This document shows, one piece after another, positions 54,051-63,474 of a stretch of 64,000 bases of DNA. Origin of the DNA: Verrucomicrobiales bacterium (lineage in GTDB: Bacteria; Verrucomicrobiota; Verrucomicrobiia; Verrucomicrobiales; DEV007); contig JARGNG010000025.1 of the NCBI GenBank assembly GCA_029213265.1, positions 1 through 64,000 of the forward strand, read 5' to 3'. Position numbers and translations under genes: made by a program. The notes beneath the pieces were generated by a model, which did not search any database, was not told where the DNA came from, and saw only the letters and a program-made list of their open reading frames with translations. Numbering within the stretch: the stretch's first letter is position 1; every line of letters begins with the position of its first letter.

Positions 54051-55685
54051 ATGCGTCAAAAACAATTCTTATGGAAATTCGTTTTCCTTATTTTCTGTAA
54101 CCCCTGGGTTCTATCGCATTCACAAACTTCTGACAGTGCTCCCGATTCCAAAGCCAACGAAAACGGTAGGGGCAAAGCAGGCTTCCCGGATAAAGAATAT
54201 CTAAAACAAGGGAAAATCCTATCCAAACAGTTTTGTGGAAACTGCCATCAATACCCGGAGCCGTCGCTACTACCAAAAAAAACCTGGTTACATTCCGTCC
54301 TACCGCCCATGAGCGTTCGCCTAGGACGCCATTACCTCCCGCAGGACCACATCAAGGATTACCGGCAACATAAGAGTTTAGACTACATACCGTCTTCATT
54401 TTTCGGCACCGGAATTGCCCGCCAAAGAATCATAAAGTTCGGAGGCTTCCCAAAAACGCCCTTACTATCCCATGAGGACTGGCTGAAAATCGTAGCTTAT
54501 TACGGAGAGAATGCCCCCTCTGAATTAGAAACCCCGCCCCAAAGAGAACACACCGAAACCGCCTCCATATTTGAGGAGCACACCATACCGGCAATCGGTG
54601 AGCTTTCGAACAAATGGATTTCCCTGCACTACTCAGAAGACAAAAACCTCCTATTCGCGGGAAGCGAGGAGGACTCCTCTTTAAAATACATAGACCCAAA
54701 GACATTTGGGATCCTACATAGCACCCCCTACCCCTCCACTCCTGTCAGCATACTTCAAAATGGAAGCACCCTCTATGTGTTGACAGTGGGCTCCATGATA
54801 TCAACGGACGAACTCAAAGCGGGACTTTATGTAGAGAACCCCGAAACCAAGACGAAGAAGCCCTTATCGGAGAATCTCCCACGCTCAGTTCACTTACAAC
54901 AGGTTCATTTGGGCCCCGAAAACCCACTGGCATTTTTAGTTTCAGGGTTTGGCAATACCGTTGGGGAGGTCTCCCTGGTGTTGGAAAACGCAAGCTCCTG
55001 GCTCCAGTTACCCGTGAGCAATCGACAAGGAAGCATCGCCTCGTATTTCGTCGACATGAATGGAGATGGGAGACTGGAAATCGTATCCCTGATATCCGCA
55101 GGAGCAGAGGGGGTCTACCAGTATCAGCATGTAAACGGAAATGTGGTGGAAAAACAATTACTCAGCTTCCCTTCGTCTTACGGCAGTAACGCCATGAAAT
55201 TGGCGGATTGGGACGATGATGGAGATTTAGACATCTTTATAACCCATGGCGACAATGGTGACTACGATCCCGTGTTGAAGCCTTATCATGGGGTTCGCAT
55301 CTATGAGAACAAGGGAATGGATATTTATGAGCAGGCTTTCTTTTACCCCATGTATGGAGCCAGTGGACTTGAGATTGAAGATTTTGACTTAGATGGTGAT
55401 CTCGACATCGCCGCGATATCCTTTTTCCCCAACTGGGAGGCTGAAGCCGTCAGGAGTTTTGTTTATCTGGAGAATAGAGGCCAAGGCCAGTTTGCTGAGT
55501 CCCATCTGAAAAAGGGAGACCTTTCAAGATGGGTTGTTCTGGAATCAGGGGATTTTGATAATGACGGCGATTACGATATCCTTTTAGGCACACTTCACTT
55601 TGAGTATGCGGTCCCTCAATCCACTGTTCAGGCCTGGCAGAAGAACCCGATCAGTTTGATGTACTTGGAAAACACGACGCGCTAG
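54051..55685 (+). CDS. FG-GAP/VCBS repeat protein with N-terminal heme-c site
   Basis: A 544-residue exported protein. Signal peptide about residues 1-24 (FVFLIFCNPWVLSHS); heme-c site CGNCHQYPEP at about residue 62; then a beta-propeller with Asp-rich FG-GAP/VCBS calcium loops (DMNGDGRLEIVS, DWDDDGDLDIFI, DFDLDGDLDIAA, DFDNDGDYDILLG). Proteins of this type are frequent in PVC and Bacteroidota genomes and are probably surface-bound; function unknown. Base use differs from its neighbours: A/T-ending codons (TTA, ATA, AAA) are common, and the 60 bases at 54661-54720 hold only 25 G+C against 33 in the sampled 60 at 52021. This suggests recent transfer. It is a lone gene with no mobility gene beside it. 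Confidence 0.85.
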   Translation: MRQKQFLWKFVFLIFCNPWVLSHSQTSDSAPDSKANENGRGKAGFPDKEYLKQGKILSKQFCGNCHQYPEPSLLPKKTWLHSVLPPMSVRLGRHYLPQDHIKDYRQHKSLDYIPSSFFGTGIARQRIIKFGGFPKTPLLSHEDWLKIVAYYGENAPSELETPPQREHTETASIFEEHTIPAIGELSNKWISLHYSEDKNLLFAGSEEDSSLKYIDPKTFGILHSTPYPSTPVSILQNGSTLYVLTVGSMISTDELKAGLYVENPETKTKKPLSENLPRSVHLQQVHLGPENPLAFLVSGFGNTVGEVSLVLENASSWLQLPVSNRQGSIASYFVDMNGDGRLEIVSLISAGAEGVYQYQHVNGNVVEKQLLSFPSSYGSNAMKLADWDDDGDLDIFITHGDNGDYDPVLKPYHGVRIYENKGMDIYEQAFFYPMYGASGLEIEDFDLDGDLDIAAISFFPNWEAEAVRSFVYLENRGQGQFAESHLKKGDLSRWVVLESGDFDNDGDYDILLGTLHFEYAVPQSTVQAWQKNPISLMYLENTTR

Positions 55686-55794
55686 CACCTCCGCGGGCAA
55701 TGACGCCCCCCCCGCATGACTTCCAATGGGTTTCCCATCGGGTATATACCAAGAACGCACCACCTCAGGGAAGCGAGGTGAGCATCCAGCTGAC

Positions 55795-57146
55795 TTACTC
55801 ACCTTGCGGTAGAAGAAACGGGACGGGAGGCCTGGGGCCGTCCTGCCTAAGCGATTTAAAAACAGGGAGAAGCCTACCTCTCACCTTCTTTGCTTCCGGA
55901 TCCGCCCCGTTTGCCTCGCTTTCGGTGGGCAGTTTTCGCGCGTCGACCAACTGCCCCCCCGTTTCGAAACAGGCGCCACGAACCATCAAAGAGGGTTTCC
56001 CCTTTTCCCAAACCCTGATGAGTCCTATGGCGCTTCAGCCCCGGTTTTCCATGTACCTGCGAAGCGATACTGCGACCGTCGATAGAAATCGTCTCCGGAA
56101 TCCCGGTCCCGGCCCATTCACAGAAAGTGGGAAACAGATCCACAACATCGACGAGTTCCCCGCACACCGTATTGGTCGCAACTGGTTTCGGCCCCCATAC
56201 CATCAGGGGCACATGGGAACCGGCGTCATTCAGATCGTGTTTTCCGCCATTTACCTTTCCCGCGAGAGTATGACGGGTGTGCGACTTTTCTCCAGGCTGG
56301 CCGGCTTTTTGATTTTTGAAGTAGCGCTCTTCGGTTCCATTGTCCCCCATGAAGACGACGTAGGTGTTGTCCCGGATCCCGAGTTCTTCCACCGCATCGA
56401 GCAGGCGTCCCACGAGGTTATCCATGTATTCGATCATGTTGGCGAGGCTTGGCTCACGATCCAGTTCGCGACCGAGCGGGGCATCGATCATGGGATAATG
56501 GGGAAGCAGTTCGTTGTGAACGATGAGGAAGGGTTGCTCCGCCTCTTTCGCATCCGTCATCTTTTCGATCACGAAGTCGACAAGAATATCCGGACCAAAC
56601 CGATCCTCGACTCCGGTGAGCACGCGACCGTCCTCATTGAAGGTGCCATTCCAATGGCGCAGGGTCTTTTCGCCCGCTTTCCAGATCTGCCAAACGCACC
56701 ACGAGTCGAATCCCGCTACCCCGATATGGTCGGGCCAGATTTCGAGAGTCGCAAGCTGCCACTTCCCGGTGACGGCCGTTTTATAGCCATCGTTTCTCAG
56801 GAGGCTCGCAAAGGTCGGCATCTTCTTGAAATCGACTTTTTGATCGGTGCCGTTGTGTAAGGGCAGAACTCCGACATGCCCATGCCGCGGAGTGTAGAGT
56901 CCGGTATGGAGGCTCACTCGACTGGGAGTGCAAACTGAACTTGTGTAGGCCCGGCTGAACCGGATCCCCTCCTCTGCCATGCGATCAAGACGGGGGAGGC
57001 TGAAAATCGAGGCCCCCGCAGCAGCCCAAAGCTTCGTAGCCGATGTCGTCCGCAAAGATGAGCAAAATGTTAGGCTTTTCTGCAGCACTAAAAAGAGGAA
57101 TCGAGAAACTGCAAAAACAGCTGACGACCAGAGAGATCACCTTCAT
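55795..57146 (-). pseudogene. Sulfatase gene with two homopolymer frameshifts
   Basis: The complete sulfatase text can be read in three frames. The start (MKVISLVVSCFCSFSIPLFS, AAEKPNILLIFADDIGYEAL) is at 57146-57000; the middle (PRLDRMAEEGIRFSRAYTSS, VCTPSRVSLHTGLYTPRHGH, HNELLPHYPMIDAPLG, DNGTEERYF) is one base off; the end (GGQLVDARKLPTESEANGAD ... LLPQGE) is off by one more base. The shifts fall at a run of five G (56992-56996, plus strand) and one of seven C (55954-55960). Shortening each run by one base restores a single 450-codon frame (1352 bases is 450 codons plus two). The formylglycine motif CTPSR is intact. It is either a real pseudogene, a phase-variable gene or a sequencing artefact. 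It starts 18 bases after the other sulfatase. Confidence 0.8.
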
Positions 57147-57164
57147 GAATTCGGCCTTCCGCTC

Positions 57165-58721
57165 TCAGTATTTGACCCCGGTCAGATGCGCCCAGGCCTC
57201 CCACTTTCTCGACATCAGGGTGACCTTCGACGGCTGGGAGTCCGCGACATTCTGCGTTTCGGTCCGGTTTTTCGACAGATCATACAACTGCCACTCTGCC
57301 TCTTTCCCTTTCTCCCAGACCAACTTCCAGTTTCCTTCTCTCACGGCCCGGTTTCCCGACCAGTGCCAGAAGAGAGGGGCGGGACGTTCGATCGTTTTTT
57401 CTTCTCCCGTCAAAACCGGCACCAGAGAGACCCCCTCTTCCTGAAGGATCGGTTTTCCATCAACCGCGAGAGGATAGTCCCCACCGGCCAGCTCAAGAAA
57501 GGTGGGAAGAAAGTCAATAATGTGCCCGACTTGGTCAGTCCGGACACCAGCCTCGATGGAGGCAGGCCAGCGTGCCACCAACGGGGTTGCGATTCCACCC
57601 TCATAGGTCGTCGATTTATACCGGCGGAACGGGGCATTCTGCGCGTAGGCCCAGTCGGGACCGCAATGACTGTAGAATTCTTTGGGCCCGGGCACCTGCT
57701 CCGGAGTGCGCCCGCCCGGCTGCTCGGCACACCCCCCGTTGTCCGAAAGAAAAAGAATGAGCGTATTGTCTGCAATCTTCAATTCGTCGAGCGTTTCCAG
57801 CACCCGTCCAATCTCGCGATCCATGCGGTCGACCATGGCCGCGTAAACTTCCATTCTCAGGATCTCGTATTCCAGCATATCAGCGGGAACGGTGCCCCAC
57901 GGCTTATTGTCCCGGTTCGGTCCCGGATCGGGATGCGTTGCCGGATTGATCAGACCTGCCTCGACCTGCTTTTGGTAGCGGGCTTTCCGGAGGGTATCCC
58001 ATCCGTCTTTGTATTGCCCCTTGTAGCGGGCCACATCTTCGGGCCGGGCGTGAAGCGGGTAATGCGGTGCCGTGTGAGCGATGTAATGAAAAAAGGGCTC
58101 TCCCGCTGCGGCGTGCTTTCGAATCGTCCGAATGGCGTGATCGGTAAACGCCTCCGTCGTAAAAAAGTCTTCGGGAAACTCAGTGATTCTCACGTCATTC
58201 TCGCCGAAGAAGCGAACTTTTCCCCCTTTGAATTTTGGATCCGGTTGAGAAGGATTGAAAAAATTGCAGCATCCGTCCCACAGCCCGTAGCTGTCGTCGA
58301 ATCCACGATCAACGGGACGGTGGGGCGCTTTGCTTCCGTTGTGCCACTTTCCGCTCAAGCCGGTTTGGTATCCAGCCATGGAAAGAGCTTCCCCGAGCGT
58401 CAGCATGTTTTCGTTCAACAGCTCGATTCCTTTTCCACCGTTGCGAGGATAGAGCCCCGTAAGAAGACTTGCCCGGGTCGTTGTACACTTTCCGTTGTTG
58501 TAAAACTGGGTGAATTGCACGCCCTCCGCAGCGAGTCGGTCGATGTTGGGCGTCGAGATCTCACTTCCGTAACAACCGATATCCGACCAACCCATATCGT
58601 CGGCCATAATCAGAATGATATTGGGTCGGGGCGCACTTGGATCCGGAGCGGAAACAGCCGGGAAAGGAGCCAGAACGGCCTGGGCAACAAACGAAAACAA
58701 GATGACACGAAAGAGGCGCAT
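57165..58721 (-). CDS. Arylsulfatase, exported
   Basis: A 518-residue type-I sulfatase. Signal peptide MRLFRVILFSFVAQAVLAPF. Metal and active-site text: NIILIMADDMGWSDIGCYGS (calcium-binding Asp pair), the formylglycine site KCTTTRASLLTGLYP (C-T-T-T-R, a common PVC variant of CxPxR), SGKWHNGSKAPHRPVDRGFD, TAPHYPLHA and LSDNGGCAEQ. The Cys must be oxidised by a formylglycine-generating enzyme encoded elsewhere. Hydrolyses sulfate esters of polysaccharides in the periplasm or outside. It lies upstream of the frameshifted sulfatase and is divergent from the secreted protein at 58828. Confidence 0.93.
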   Translation of the reverse strand: MRLFRVILFSFVAQAVLAPFPAVSAPDPSAPRPNIILIMADDMGWSDIGCYGSEISTPNIDRLAAEGVQFTQFYNNGKCTTTRASLLTGLYPRNGGKGIELLNENMLTLGEALSMAGYQTGLSGKWHNGSKAPHRPVDRGFDDSYGLWDGCCNFFNPSQPDPKFKGGKVRFFGENDVRITEFPEDFFTTEAFTDHAIRTIRKHAAAGEPFFHYIAHTAPHYPLHARPEDVARYKGQYKDGWDTLRKARYQKQVEAGLINPATHPDPGPNRDNKPWGTVPADMLEYEILRMEVYAAMVDRMDREIGRVLETLDELKIADNTLILFLSDNGGCAEQPGGRTPEQVPGPKEFYSHCGPDWAYAQNAPFRRYKSTTYEGGIATPLVARWPASIEAGVRTDQVGHIIDFLPTFLELAGGDYPLAVDGKPILQEEGVSLVPVLTGEEKTIERPAPLFWHWSGNRAVREGNWKLVWEKGKEAEWQLYDLSKNRTETQNVADSQPSKVTLMSRKWEAWAHLTGVKY

Positions 58722-58827
58722 GGCGGTATCCTATAACGCAGTCCGCAAGGACACACGCAAACAATCGCGCCAATCCGCTTCGTTTCGGGAGTTGCGGCGC
58801 GACCTGAACTTCGATACATTGCCCGCT

Positions 58828-59742
58828 ATGAAATTCCCCGCCACCCTGCTGCTTCTCGCCCTGCTTACATCCGGATATTCAGAGGAAGCGGAAAAAACCA
58901 ATCTTCCGCCGGATCCGTTCGGAAGTCTGGAAGAGGTCGAGGCGGCTACCGACTACCCTGTCGAACTGGATCGGTCACGAGGCGCCTTCACTCTCGATGC
59001 GAAAGACGGCACCTACACACCCGGCAGCCACTTCGCCAACTGGAACTGGACCATGAATTCCAATCGCTGGGGGAATTATTTCGTTGGTTTGCTCTATGAG
59101 TCCTCCCGCCCCAAGCTGGGAATTCAGGTGAAAATCGGAACCGAAGTCCTGAAAGGATACGCCCCTCGTACGAACGCTCTCAAAACAGGTGAGCCGATGA
59201 TTCTCGGAACGGCCTACCTCGAAAAACCGGGCGAATATCCGGTCATGATGCTGACGGGAGATCAATCCAATGTTCCCGCCTTTCAAGTGAAAGGAGTCCA
59301 TTTCGCACCAGCCCCGGAAAGCGAGCCGCTCGGCCAGTCCATTGACGGTGACATCATCCTGGAGGCAAAAACTGCGACAACCTACGCCGAAATGATGCGG
59401 TATGAGCCGAAGGAAGAGAAAAACTGCCTTGGCTATTGGATTCACGAGGACGACTGGGCCGAGTGGAAGTTCGATGTCAGCTCGCCGGGGAAGTTCAATG
59501 TCACCCTGACCTATGGCTGCGGAGGCGGAAATGAGGGTAGCGAGGTAGCGATCTACATCAATGGCCAAACCCGAACATTCACCGTGGAAGATACGGGCGG
59601 CTTTCAAGCATGGAAAGAGATCGAGCTGGAACAGGTGTCTCTGGATGTCATCGGAGAGAACAAGATCGCAATCGTTCCGAAATCCAAAGCAAAAAAGGCA
59701 GTTATGGACGTCCATAAAATCGTCCTGACACCGGCTTCGTGA
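58828..59742 (+). CDS. Secreted protein with carbohydrate-binding-like (DUF5077-type) domain
   Basis: A 304-residue exported protein. Signal peptide MKFPATLLLLALLTSGYSEE supports the ATG at 58828. Residues about 25-170 are a beta-rich unit (YPVELDRSRGAFTLDAKDGT, HFANWNWTMNSNRWGNYFVG). Residues about 180-304 are a CBM6/DUF5077-like sandwich (IILEAKTATTYAEMMRYEPK, NCLGYWIHEDDWAEWKFDVS, VTLTYGCGGGNEGSEVAIYI, FTVEDTGGFQAWKEIELEQV). Such domains accompany sulfatases and glycoside hydrolases in PVC bacteria. It is divergent from the arylsulfatase (106 bases) and may be controlled with it. Confidence 0.8.
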   Translation: MKFPATLLLLALLTSGYSEEAEKTNLPPDPFGSLEEVEAATDYPVELDRSRGAFTLDAKDGTYTPGSHFANWNWTMNSNRWGNYFVGLLYESSRPKLGIQVKIGTEVLKGYAPRTNALKTGEPMILGTAYLEKPGEYPVMMLTGDQSNVPAFQVKGVHFAPAPESEPLGQSIDGDIILEAKTATTYAEMMRYEPKEEKNCLGYWIHEDDWAEWKFDVSSPGKFNVTLTYGCGGGNEGSEVAIYINGQTRTFTVEDTGGFQAWKEIELEQVSLDVIGENKIAIVPKSKAKKAVMDVHKIVLTPAS

Positions 59743-59777
59743 TCGGTTCACTGAAAAAGGGCGGAAGCTAATTCGAA

Positions 59778-60695
59778 ATGGAGATCGCCGCATCTCTCAC
59801 CCAGTTTTCGGATCGGCTCAGTCCTGTTTTTGTTCGCGAACTCCGTCAGGGACTCCGGGCTCATTCTTTTGTCTGGGCCTTCGTCACCTTTCAGGTGGGT
59901 GCCCTCACCGCCACGCTCCTGGAGTTGTTTATTTTTGAGTCTTTTGACGGCTATACCGGTGTCTTTCCGCAAATATTCTCCAATTTGTTCAGAGTTTTGC
60001 TTCACTTTGGATTCGGACTGCTCCTCCCTCTGACTCAGTTTTCCGCCCTCCATTCCGAAATTGGCAGAGGGAGAAATATCGAACTGGTTCTCGCCTCCGG
60101 CCTGACCCGCTGGCAACTCGTGTGGGGGAAATTTCTTGTCGCGAGCACGCTGAGCGGACTCCTCTTAATCTCCCTGCTGCCGTATCTGTTGCTCCGATAC
60201 TTTCTGGGCAATGCGGAACTCACCGCGATTCTCGGTGAGACGGCATCCACCTATCTCGGCAATATGGCGATGAACGCCATCGTGATCGGGGCTTCCGGCT
60301 ACACAAGTGCCGTCGGACGCATCGTCACGATCTTCTATTTCTACATCATCTACACTCTGACAGTCTTCGCAAACATCCAGTCGTTCGGTTCAAGGGCCGG
60401 CACCGTCTCACCGGTTCTATCACTTCTTTGTGTCGCGCTCGGTGGAGTCGTCGTTTCCCTTCTCGCTTTGCAGCTGGGACGGGCGCGGATGAAACTTTTC
60501 GAAGACCCTCTCGATCCGCCATCCTCCGCCGGGATTTTCGCAATTGCCTTTGCGCTTCCCATGGTAAACGGCGTGGCAGCAGGCACGGGCGGAGCTCTCG
60601 CCTCCTTCGCTGTTTTGGGACCACTACTCTTTCTGGTGCTGATGATCGACCGTGGGCCGGGACGGAATTCTCGATCGAGGGGATTGCAGCCCTAG
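59778..60695 (+). CDS. Polytopic membrane protein, ABC-2 permease-like
   Basis: A 305-residue protein with about six to seven predicted membrane helices (FVWAFVTFQVGALTATLLEL, VLLHFGFGLLLPLTQFSALH, FLVASTLSGLLLISLLPYLL, IFYFYIIYTLTVFANI, VLSLLCVALGGVVVSLLALQ, ALASFAVLGPLLFLVLMI). The cytoplasmic segment SEIGRGRNIELVLASGLTRW, followed by QLVWGKFLVA, resembles ABC-2-type permeases. There is no ABC ATPase gene beside it. Two further genes follow on the same strand. Confidence 0.75.
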   Translation: MEIAASLTQFSDRLSPVFVRELRQGLRAHSFVWAFVTFQVGALTATLLELFIFESFDGYTGVFPQIFSNLFRVLLHFGFGLLLPLTQFSALHSEIGRGRNIELVLASGLTRWQLVWGKFLVASTLSGLLLISLLPYLLLRYFLGNAELTAILGETASTYLGNMAMNAIVIGASGYTSAVGRIVTIFYFYIIYTLTVFANIQSFGSRAGTVSPVLSLLCVALGGVVVSLLALQLGRARMKLFEDPLDPPSSAGIFAIAFALPMVNGVAAGTGGALASFAVLGPLLFLVLMIDRGPGRNSRSRGLQP

Positions 60696-60736
60696 AGACC
60701 CGCGCTAGGGTGGAGAAGATTTCACTCACAATCCCT

Positions 60737-61267
60737 ATGGTGTATTCCGAGCTCTATTCGACTGTCCTTGGCGCGTTTCAATCCGCCGGATGGAACTATT
60801 CCGAGGTGGAAGGTCGCGAAGTAATTCGCGCCGGCTTCGAAGGCCATCACACTCGCGTCGAACTTCACGTTCAATGCTTCGAACCTCTTGCCGCAGTTTC
60901 CGTCGTCGCTGAAGCGGCGCAACTGATGCCTGATCCCCTGAAGCGCGATCGACTTGCTGAACTCATCATGCGGGTCAATCAAACCCTCACGATCGGAAAC
61001 TTCGAGATCGAATGGGACACCGGGCGCCTGTTCTTTCGAACGACCAACCTGTTTCCGACTCCCCAGGGCGACGGAAATATTGTGCAGGGAATGGTGCACA
61101 ATACCGTAGGGGAAATGGATCGAATCGCCCCTTTTCTCGCTATAATTCAAAATGCGAGTGGCCCGGAACTGGCTGCTCTCGATTTCCCCGCTTTGTTGCA
61201 AAGAGAGGACCTGCTTCCCGAAGTTCCCGTTCCTGATCAGAAATCAAACGCCAACTCGCCGAAATGA
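60737..61267 (+). CDS. YbjN-domain protein
   Basis: A 176-residue cytoplasmic protein with a YbjN/type III chaperone-like fold (SELYSTVLGAFQSAGWNYSE, RVELHVQCFEPLAAVSVVAE, LAELIMRVNQTLTIGNFEIE, DTGRLFFRTTNLF). YbjN proteins act as regulators or chaperones in a poorly understood way. Start chosen at ATG 60737; the longer frame upstream overlaps the permease in another frame and has no family text. Its end overlaps the next gene by four bases (ATGA). Confidence 0.78.
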   Translation: MVYSELYSTVLGAFQSAGWNYSEVEGREVIRAGFEGHHTRVELHVQCFEPLAAVSVVAEAAQLMPDPLKRDRLAELIMRVNQTLTIGNFEIEWDTGRLFFRTTNLFPTPQGDGNIVQGMVHNTVGEMDRIAPFLAIIQNASGPELAALDFPALLQREDLLPEVPVPDQKSNANSPK

Positions 61268-62004
61268 GCCGGGGATTTCCGGTCGAAGGAAGAATTTTCG
61301 TTCTCAAGAACGAAGAATCCCTCGGCCCGTTCAAAGTCGACGAAATTCTCGATTTCATTGAGGAGGGAACTTTTGGCTACGACGATATCTGTCTTCGCGA
61401 AGGAGCGATTGAAACGGAACGCCTCCGCAATGTTCTCGATTGGGATAAACCGCGAGCGACGAAGAAGACGCCAGCGCCCTCCAAATCAGAAATCACTCAG
61501 CACGAAGACGATCCCATCGAAGATGATTTTGATGAATCGGATGAGGAAACGGAGTCAATCGACCCGCTCGAATCCCCTTCAGAAATCCTCTATCGCGGGA
61601 GCCGCTCCATCCTGACATTTCCGCTGTCTTTTCTCGGTCTCGTCGGCGGAGTGATCGGGGTGATCTGGCTTTATCCGATCGATATCAAACTGATGCTGGC
61701 CTGCCTTGTAATTGCAGCCCTGTCCCTTTCCTATTTGAGCCTCATGAAATTCACCTGCGAGTATTTCATTACTCCCAAACGAATCGAATTGGAAAAAGGA
61801 CTCATCGCAAAAAGTTCGAACGAAGTCCGAATCAGCGACCTGCGTGCCATCAATGTCACCTGCACCGGCTTCATCGGAATTCTCGGCGTTGGCTCAGTGG
61901 AATTCTTCACCACTGGCGATGAACCGGAGGTCACTTTTCAGGACATCTGGGCCGCAAAGGAAGTGAAAAAACTCGTTCGCCGTTTGCAGGACTCGAGCGG
62001 GTAG
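61264..62004 (+). CDS. GYF_2 / bacterial PH domain membrane protein
   Basis: A 246-residue protein. Residues about 5-60 are GYF_2-like (GRIFVLKNEESLGPFKVDEI, EEGTFGYDDICLREGA). Residues about 65-105 are an acidic linker. Residues about 110-246 hold two membrane helices (ILTFPLSFLGLVGGVIGVIW, IKLMLACLVIAALSLSYLSL) and a bPH_2-type domain (YFITPKRIELEKGLIAKSSN, EVRISDLRAINVTCTGFIGI, GSVEFFTTG). Many such proteins are membrane scaffolds. It overlaps the YbjN gene by four bases. Confidence 0.82.
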   Translation: MSRGFPVEGRIFVLKNEESLGPFKVDEILDFIEEGTFGYDDICLREGAIETERLRNVLDWDKPRATKKTPAPSKSEITQHEDDPIEDDFDESDEETESIDPLESPSEILYRGSRSILTFPLSFLGLVGGVIGVIWLYPIDIKLMLACLVIAALSLSYLSLMKFTCEYFITPKRIELEKGLIAKSSNEVRISDLRAINVTCTGFIGILGVGSVEFFTTGDEPEVTFQDIWAAKEVKKLVRRLQDSSG

Positions 62005-62028
62005 ACGGTTCACGAAAAGCCTGTGCGC

Positions 62029-63474
62029 TCATCCCGCAACGGGAGTCTTGATTGCCTGGAATATTCGGAAGGAAATCCACGCAATCGGAATCAACATCAA
62101 TCCGCTGTAGATCCGGTTGGCCAACATTTCATACCGCGTGCGTTGCAATTGTCTCCGGTAGCGCTCCGAGATCCAAATGAACGTCAGTAGAATCGGTAAA
62201 AACAGGGCCGTCATGATGGCATTGTTCTGCACTACAGGGTTCCCGATTCCGGCGTAAAAGACAGAAACAGCAAACACGCTCGCAAGAAAAAACAACATCC
62301 ACCGGGCGCTTGTCCCTCTGACCCGCCAGGTTTCCTCGTTCTGCTTCCACATCGCCCAACGATGAATTCCGGCTACAATGCAAAACACAGCAAAGGTGTA
62401 AAAGAGGATCCAGCCCTGCCTGCTAAACATACTGGACCGAAGCTGGGCCAGCCCTCCTTCCCAGCCCCGGTGAAAGAGTTCTCTGAGACCTTTCTGACGA
62501 ACAAACTGGGACAGACCCGGACGCTCTTCTTCCGGAATTCCACCCACCCCGCTTTCCCGGACTGACTCCTGAAATCGCATTGCCTCAGCGGGAGAATCCA
62601 ACCACACCATATATTGAGAGACATTAAAAAAGGGATCCTCAAATTCACGGGCGAGATAGGTCATTCGAGGGCCTGCAACCAATAGAAAGGCAGTGAAAAA
62701 TATGGCCAAGCCCACGAGCTGATTGGTTTGGCTCCAAAGATTATCAGTAGCCGGATTCCGCTTCGAATAGATCAAGGAGGTAACCGTCCGCACCACTGAC
62801 ATCATGAGAAAACCCGCGAAAAGCGGCCAAACCGGAGATTTTGCCAACAGAGCCCATCCCAGCAACACTCCGAAGATTCCGTAGAGCCACAGGTGGTTTT
62901 GCCGAATCAGGCTGAGCGCGCAAAGCCAGGCTAACACGATCAGCAGCAGATGGATCGCGTCGGCACTATAGTAGGTGGAGCGTTCCAAAATCACTCCGAA
63001 CCCTCCCATCAAAATCAAAGCCGCTGCACCACTGAACGAAAAAGCCTGCGCCGCGCCAATGCCTAACACAACGAGAATACTGCAGGAGAGAAGCATGTTC
63101 AGCCATTTCCCTTTTTCGAAAAGAATGTCAGGCGGCTCATCTGCGTAGATGCTTGCCAACCAGGGCCAAAGCGGGTCAATCAACCCATCACTTACCTGCG
63201 GGAGACCCCGGGTAAATCGGGAAGTGATCGAAACGGGTTCCTCATCTCCCCCCCGGGAAAAAGAGGCCGCCTGATACGTTGCCTCGATATAGAGTGCTTG
63301 AAAATTCCCTGTTCTTATCTTGTTCTTTTCCTGGATCAATATCGTACCCAGGTAGCAGTAGGCCCAGGCAAACAGCATCAAAAAGCAAAGGAATAAAGCC
63401 CAACGTCGCCACGAACGGCGCTTCGTCCCGGGCGGCTTCCAGTCCGGTGAAATCGCCTTTGATTCGCTACTCAT
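62029..63474 (-). CDS. Polytopic membrane protein, GT39/dolichyl-mannosyltransferase-like topology
   Basis: A 481-residue protein with about ten to eleven membrane helices (for example WALFLCFLMLFAWAYCYLGT, WLNMLLSCSILVVLGIGAAQ, YGIFGVLLGWALLAKSPVWP). Large extracytoplasmic loops carry SFSRGGDEEPVSITSRFTRG and SQYMVWLDSPAEAMRF. The layout resembles membrane glycosyltransferases of the GT39/GT83 type, but the usual DD/DE catalytic pair in the first loop is not clear, so the activity is unproven. Its ATG at 63474 overlaps the stop of the upstream gene by eight bases, suggesting translational coupling. Confidence 0.75.
   Translation of the reverse strand: MSSESKAISPDWKPPGTKRRSWRRWALFLCFLMLFAWAYCYLGTILIQEKNKIRTGNFQALYIEATYQAASFSRGGDEEPVSITSRFTRGLPQVSDGLIDPLWPWLASIYADEPPDILFEKGKWLNMLLSCSILVVLGIGAAQAFSFSGAAALILMGGFGVILERSTYYSADAIHLLLIVLAWLCALSLIRQNHLWLYGIFGVLLGWALLAKSPVWPLFAGFLMMSVVRTVTSLIYSKRNPATDNLWSQTNQLVGLAIFFTAFLLVAGPRMTYLAREFEDPFFNVSQYMVWLDSPAEAMRFQESVRESGVGGIPEEERPGLSQFVRQKGLRELFHRGWEGGLAQLRSSMFSRQGWILFYTFAVFCIVAGIHRWAMWKQNEETWRVRGTSARWMLFFLASVFAVSVFYAGIGNPVVQNNAIMTALFLPILLTFIWISERYRRQLQRTRYEMLANRIYSGLMLIPIAWISFRIFQAIKTPVAG

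Noticed and set aside
53534..55685. Integrative element inserted at tRNA-Arg
   Set aside because: No integrase and no second copy of the tRNA end was noticed, and the AT-rich gene lies on the 5' side of the tRNA rather than at its 3' end.
56979..58736. Long plus-strand open frame opposite the sulfatases
   Set aside because: Shadow frame with Arg/Pro/Gly-rich, featureless translation; the sulfatase motifs are on the minus strand.
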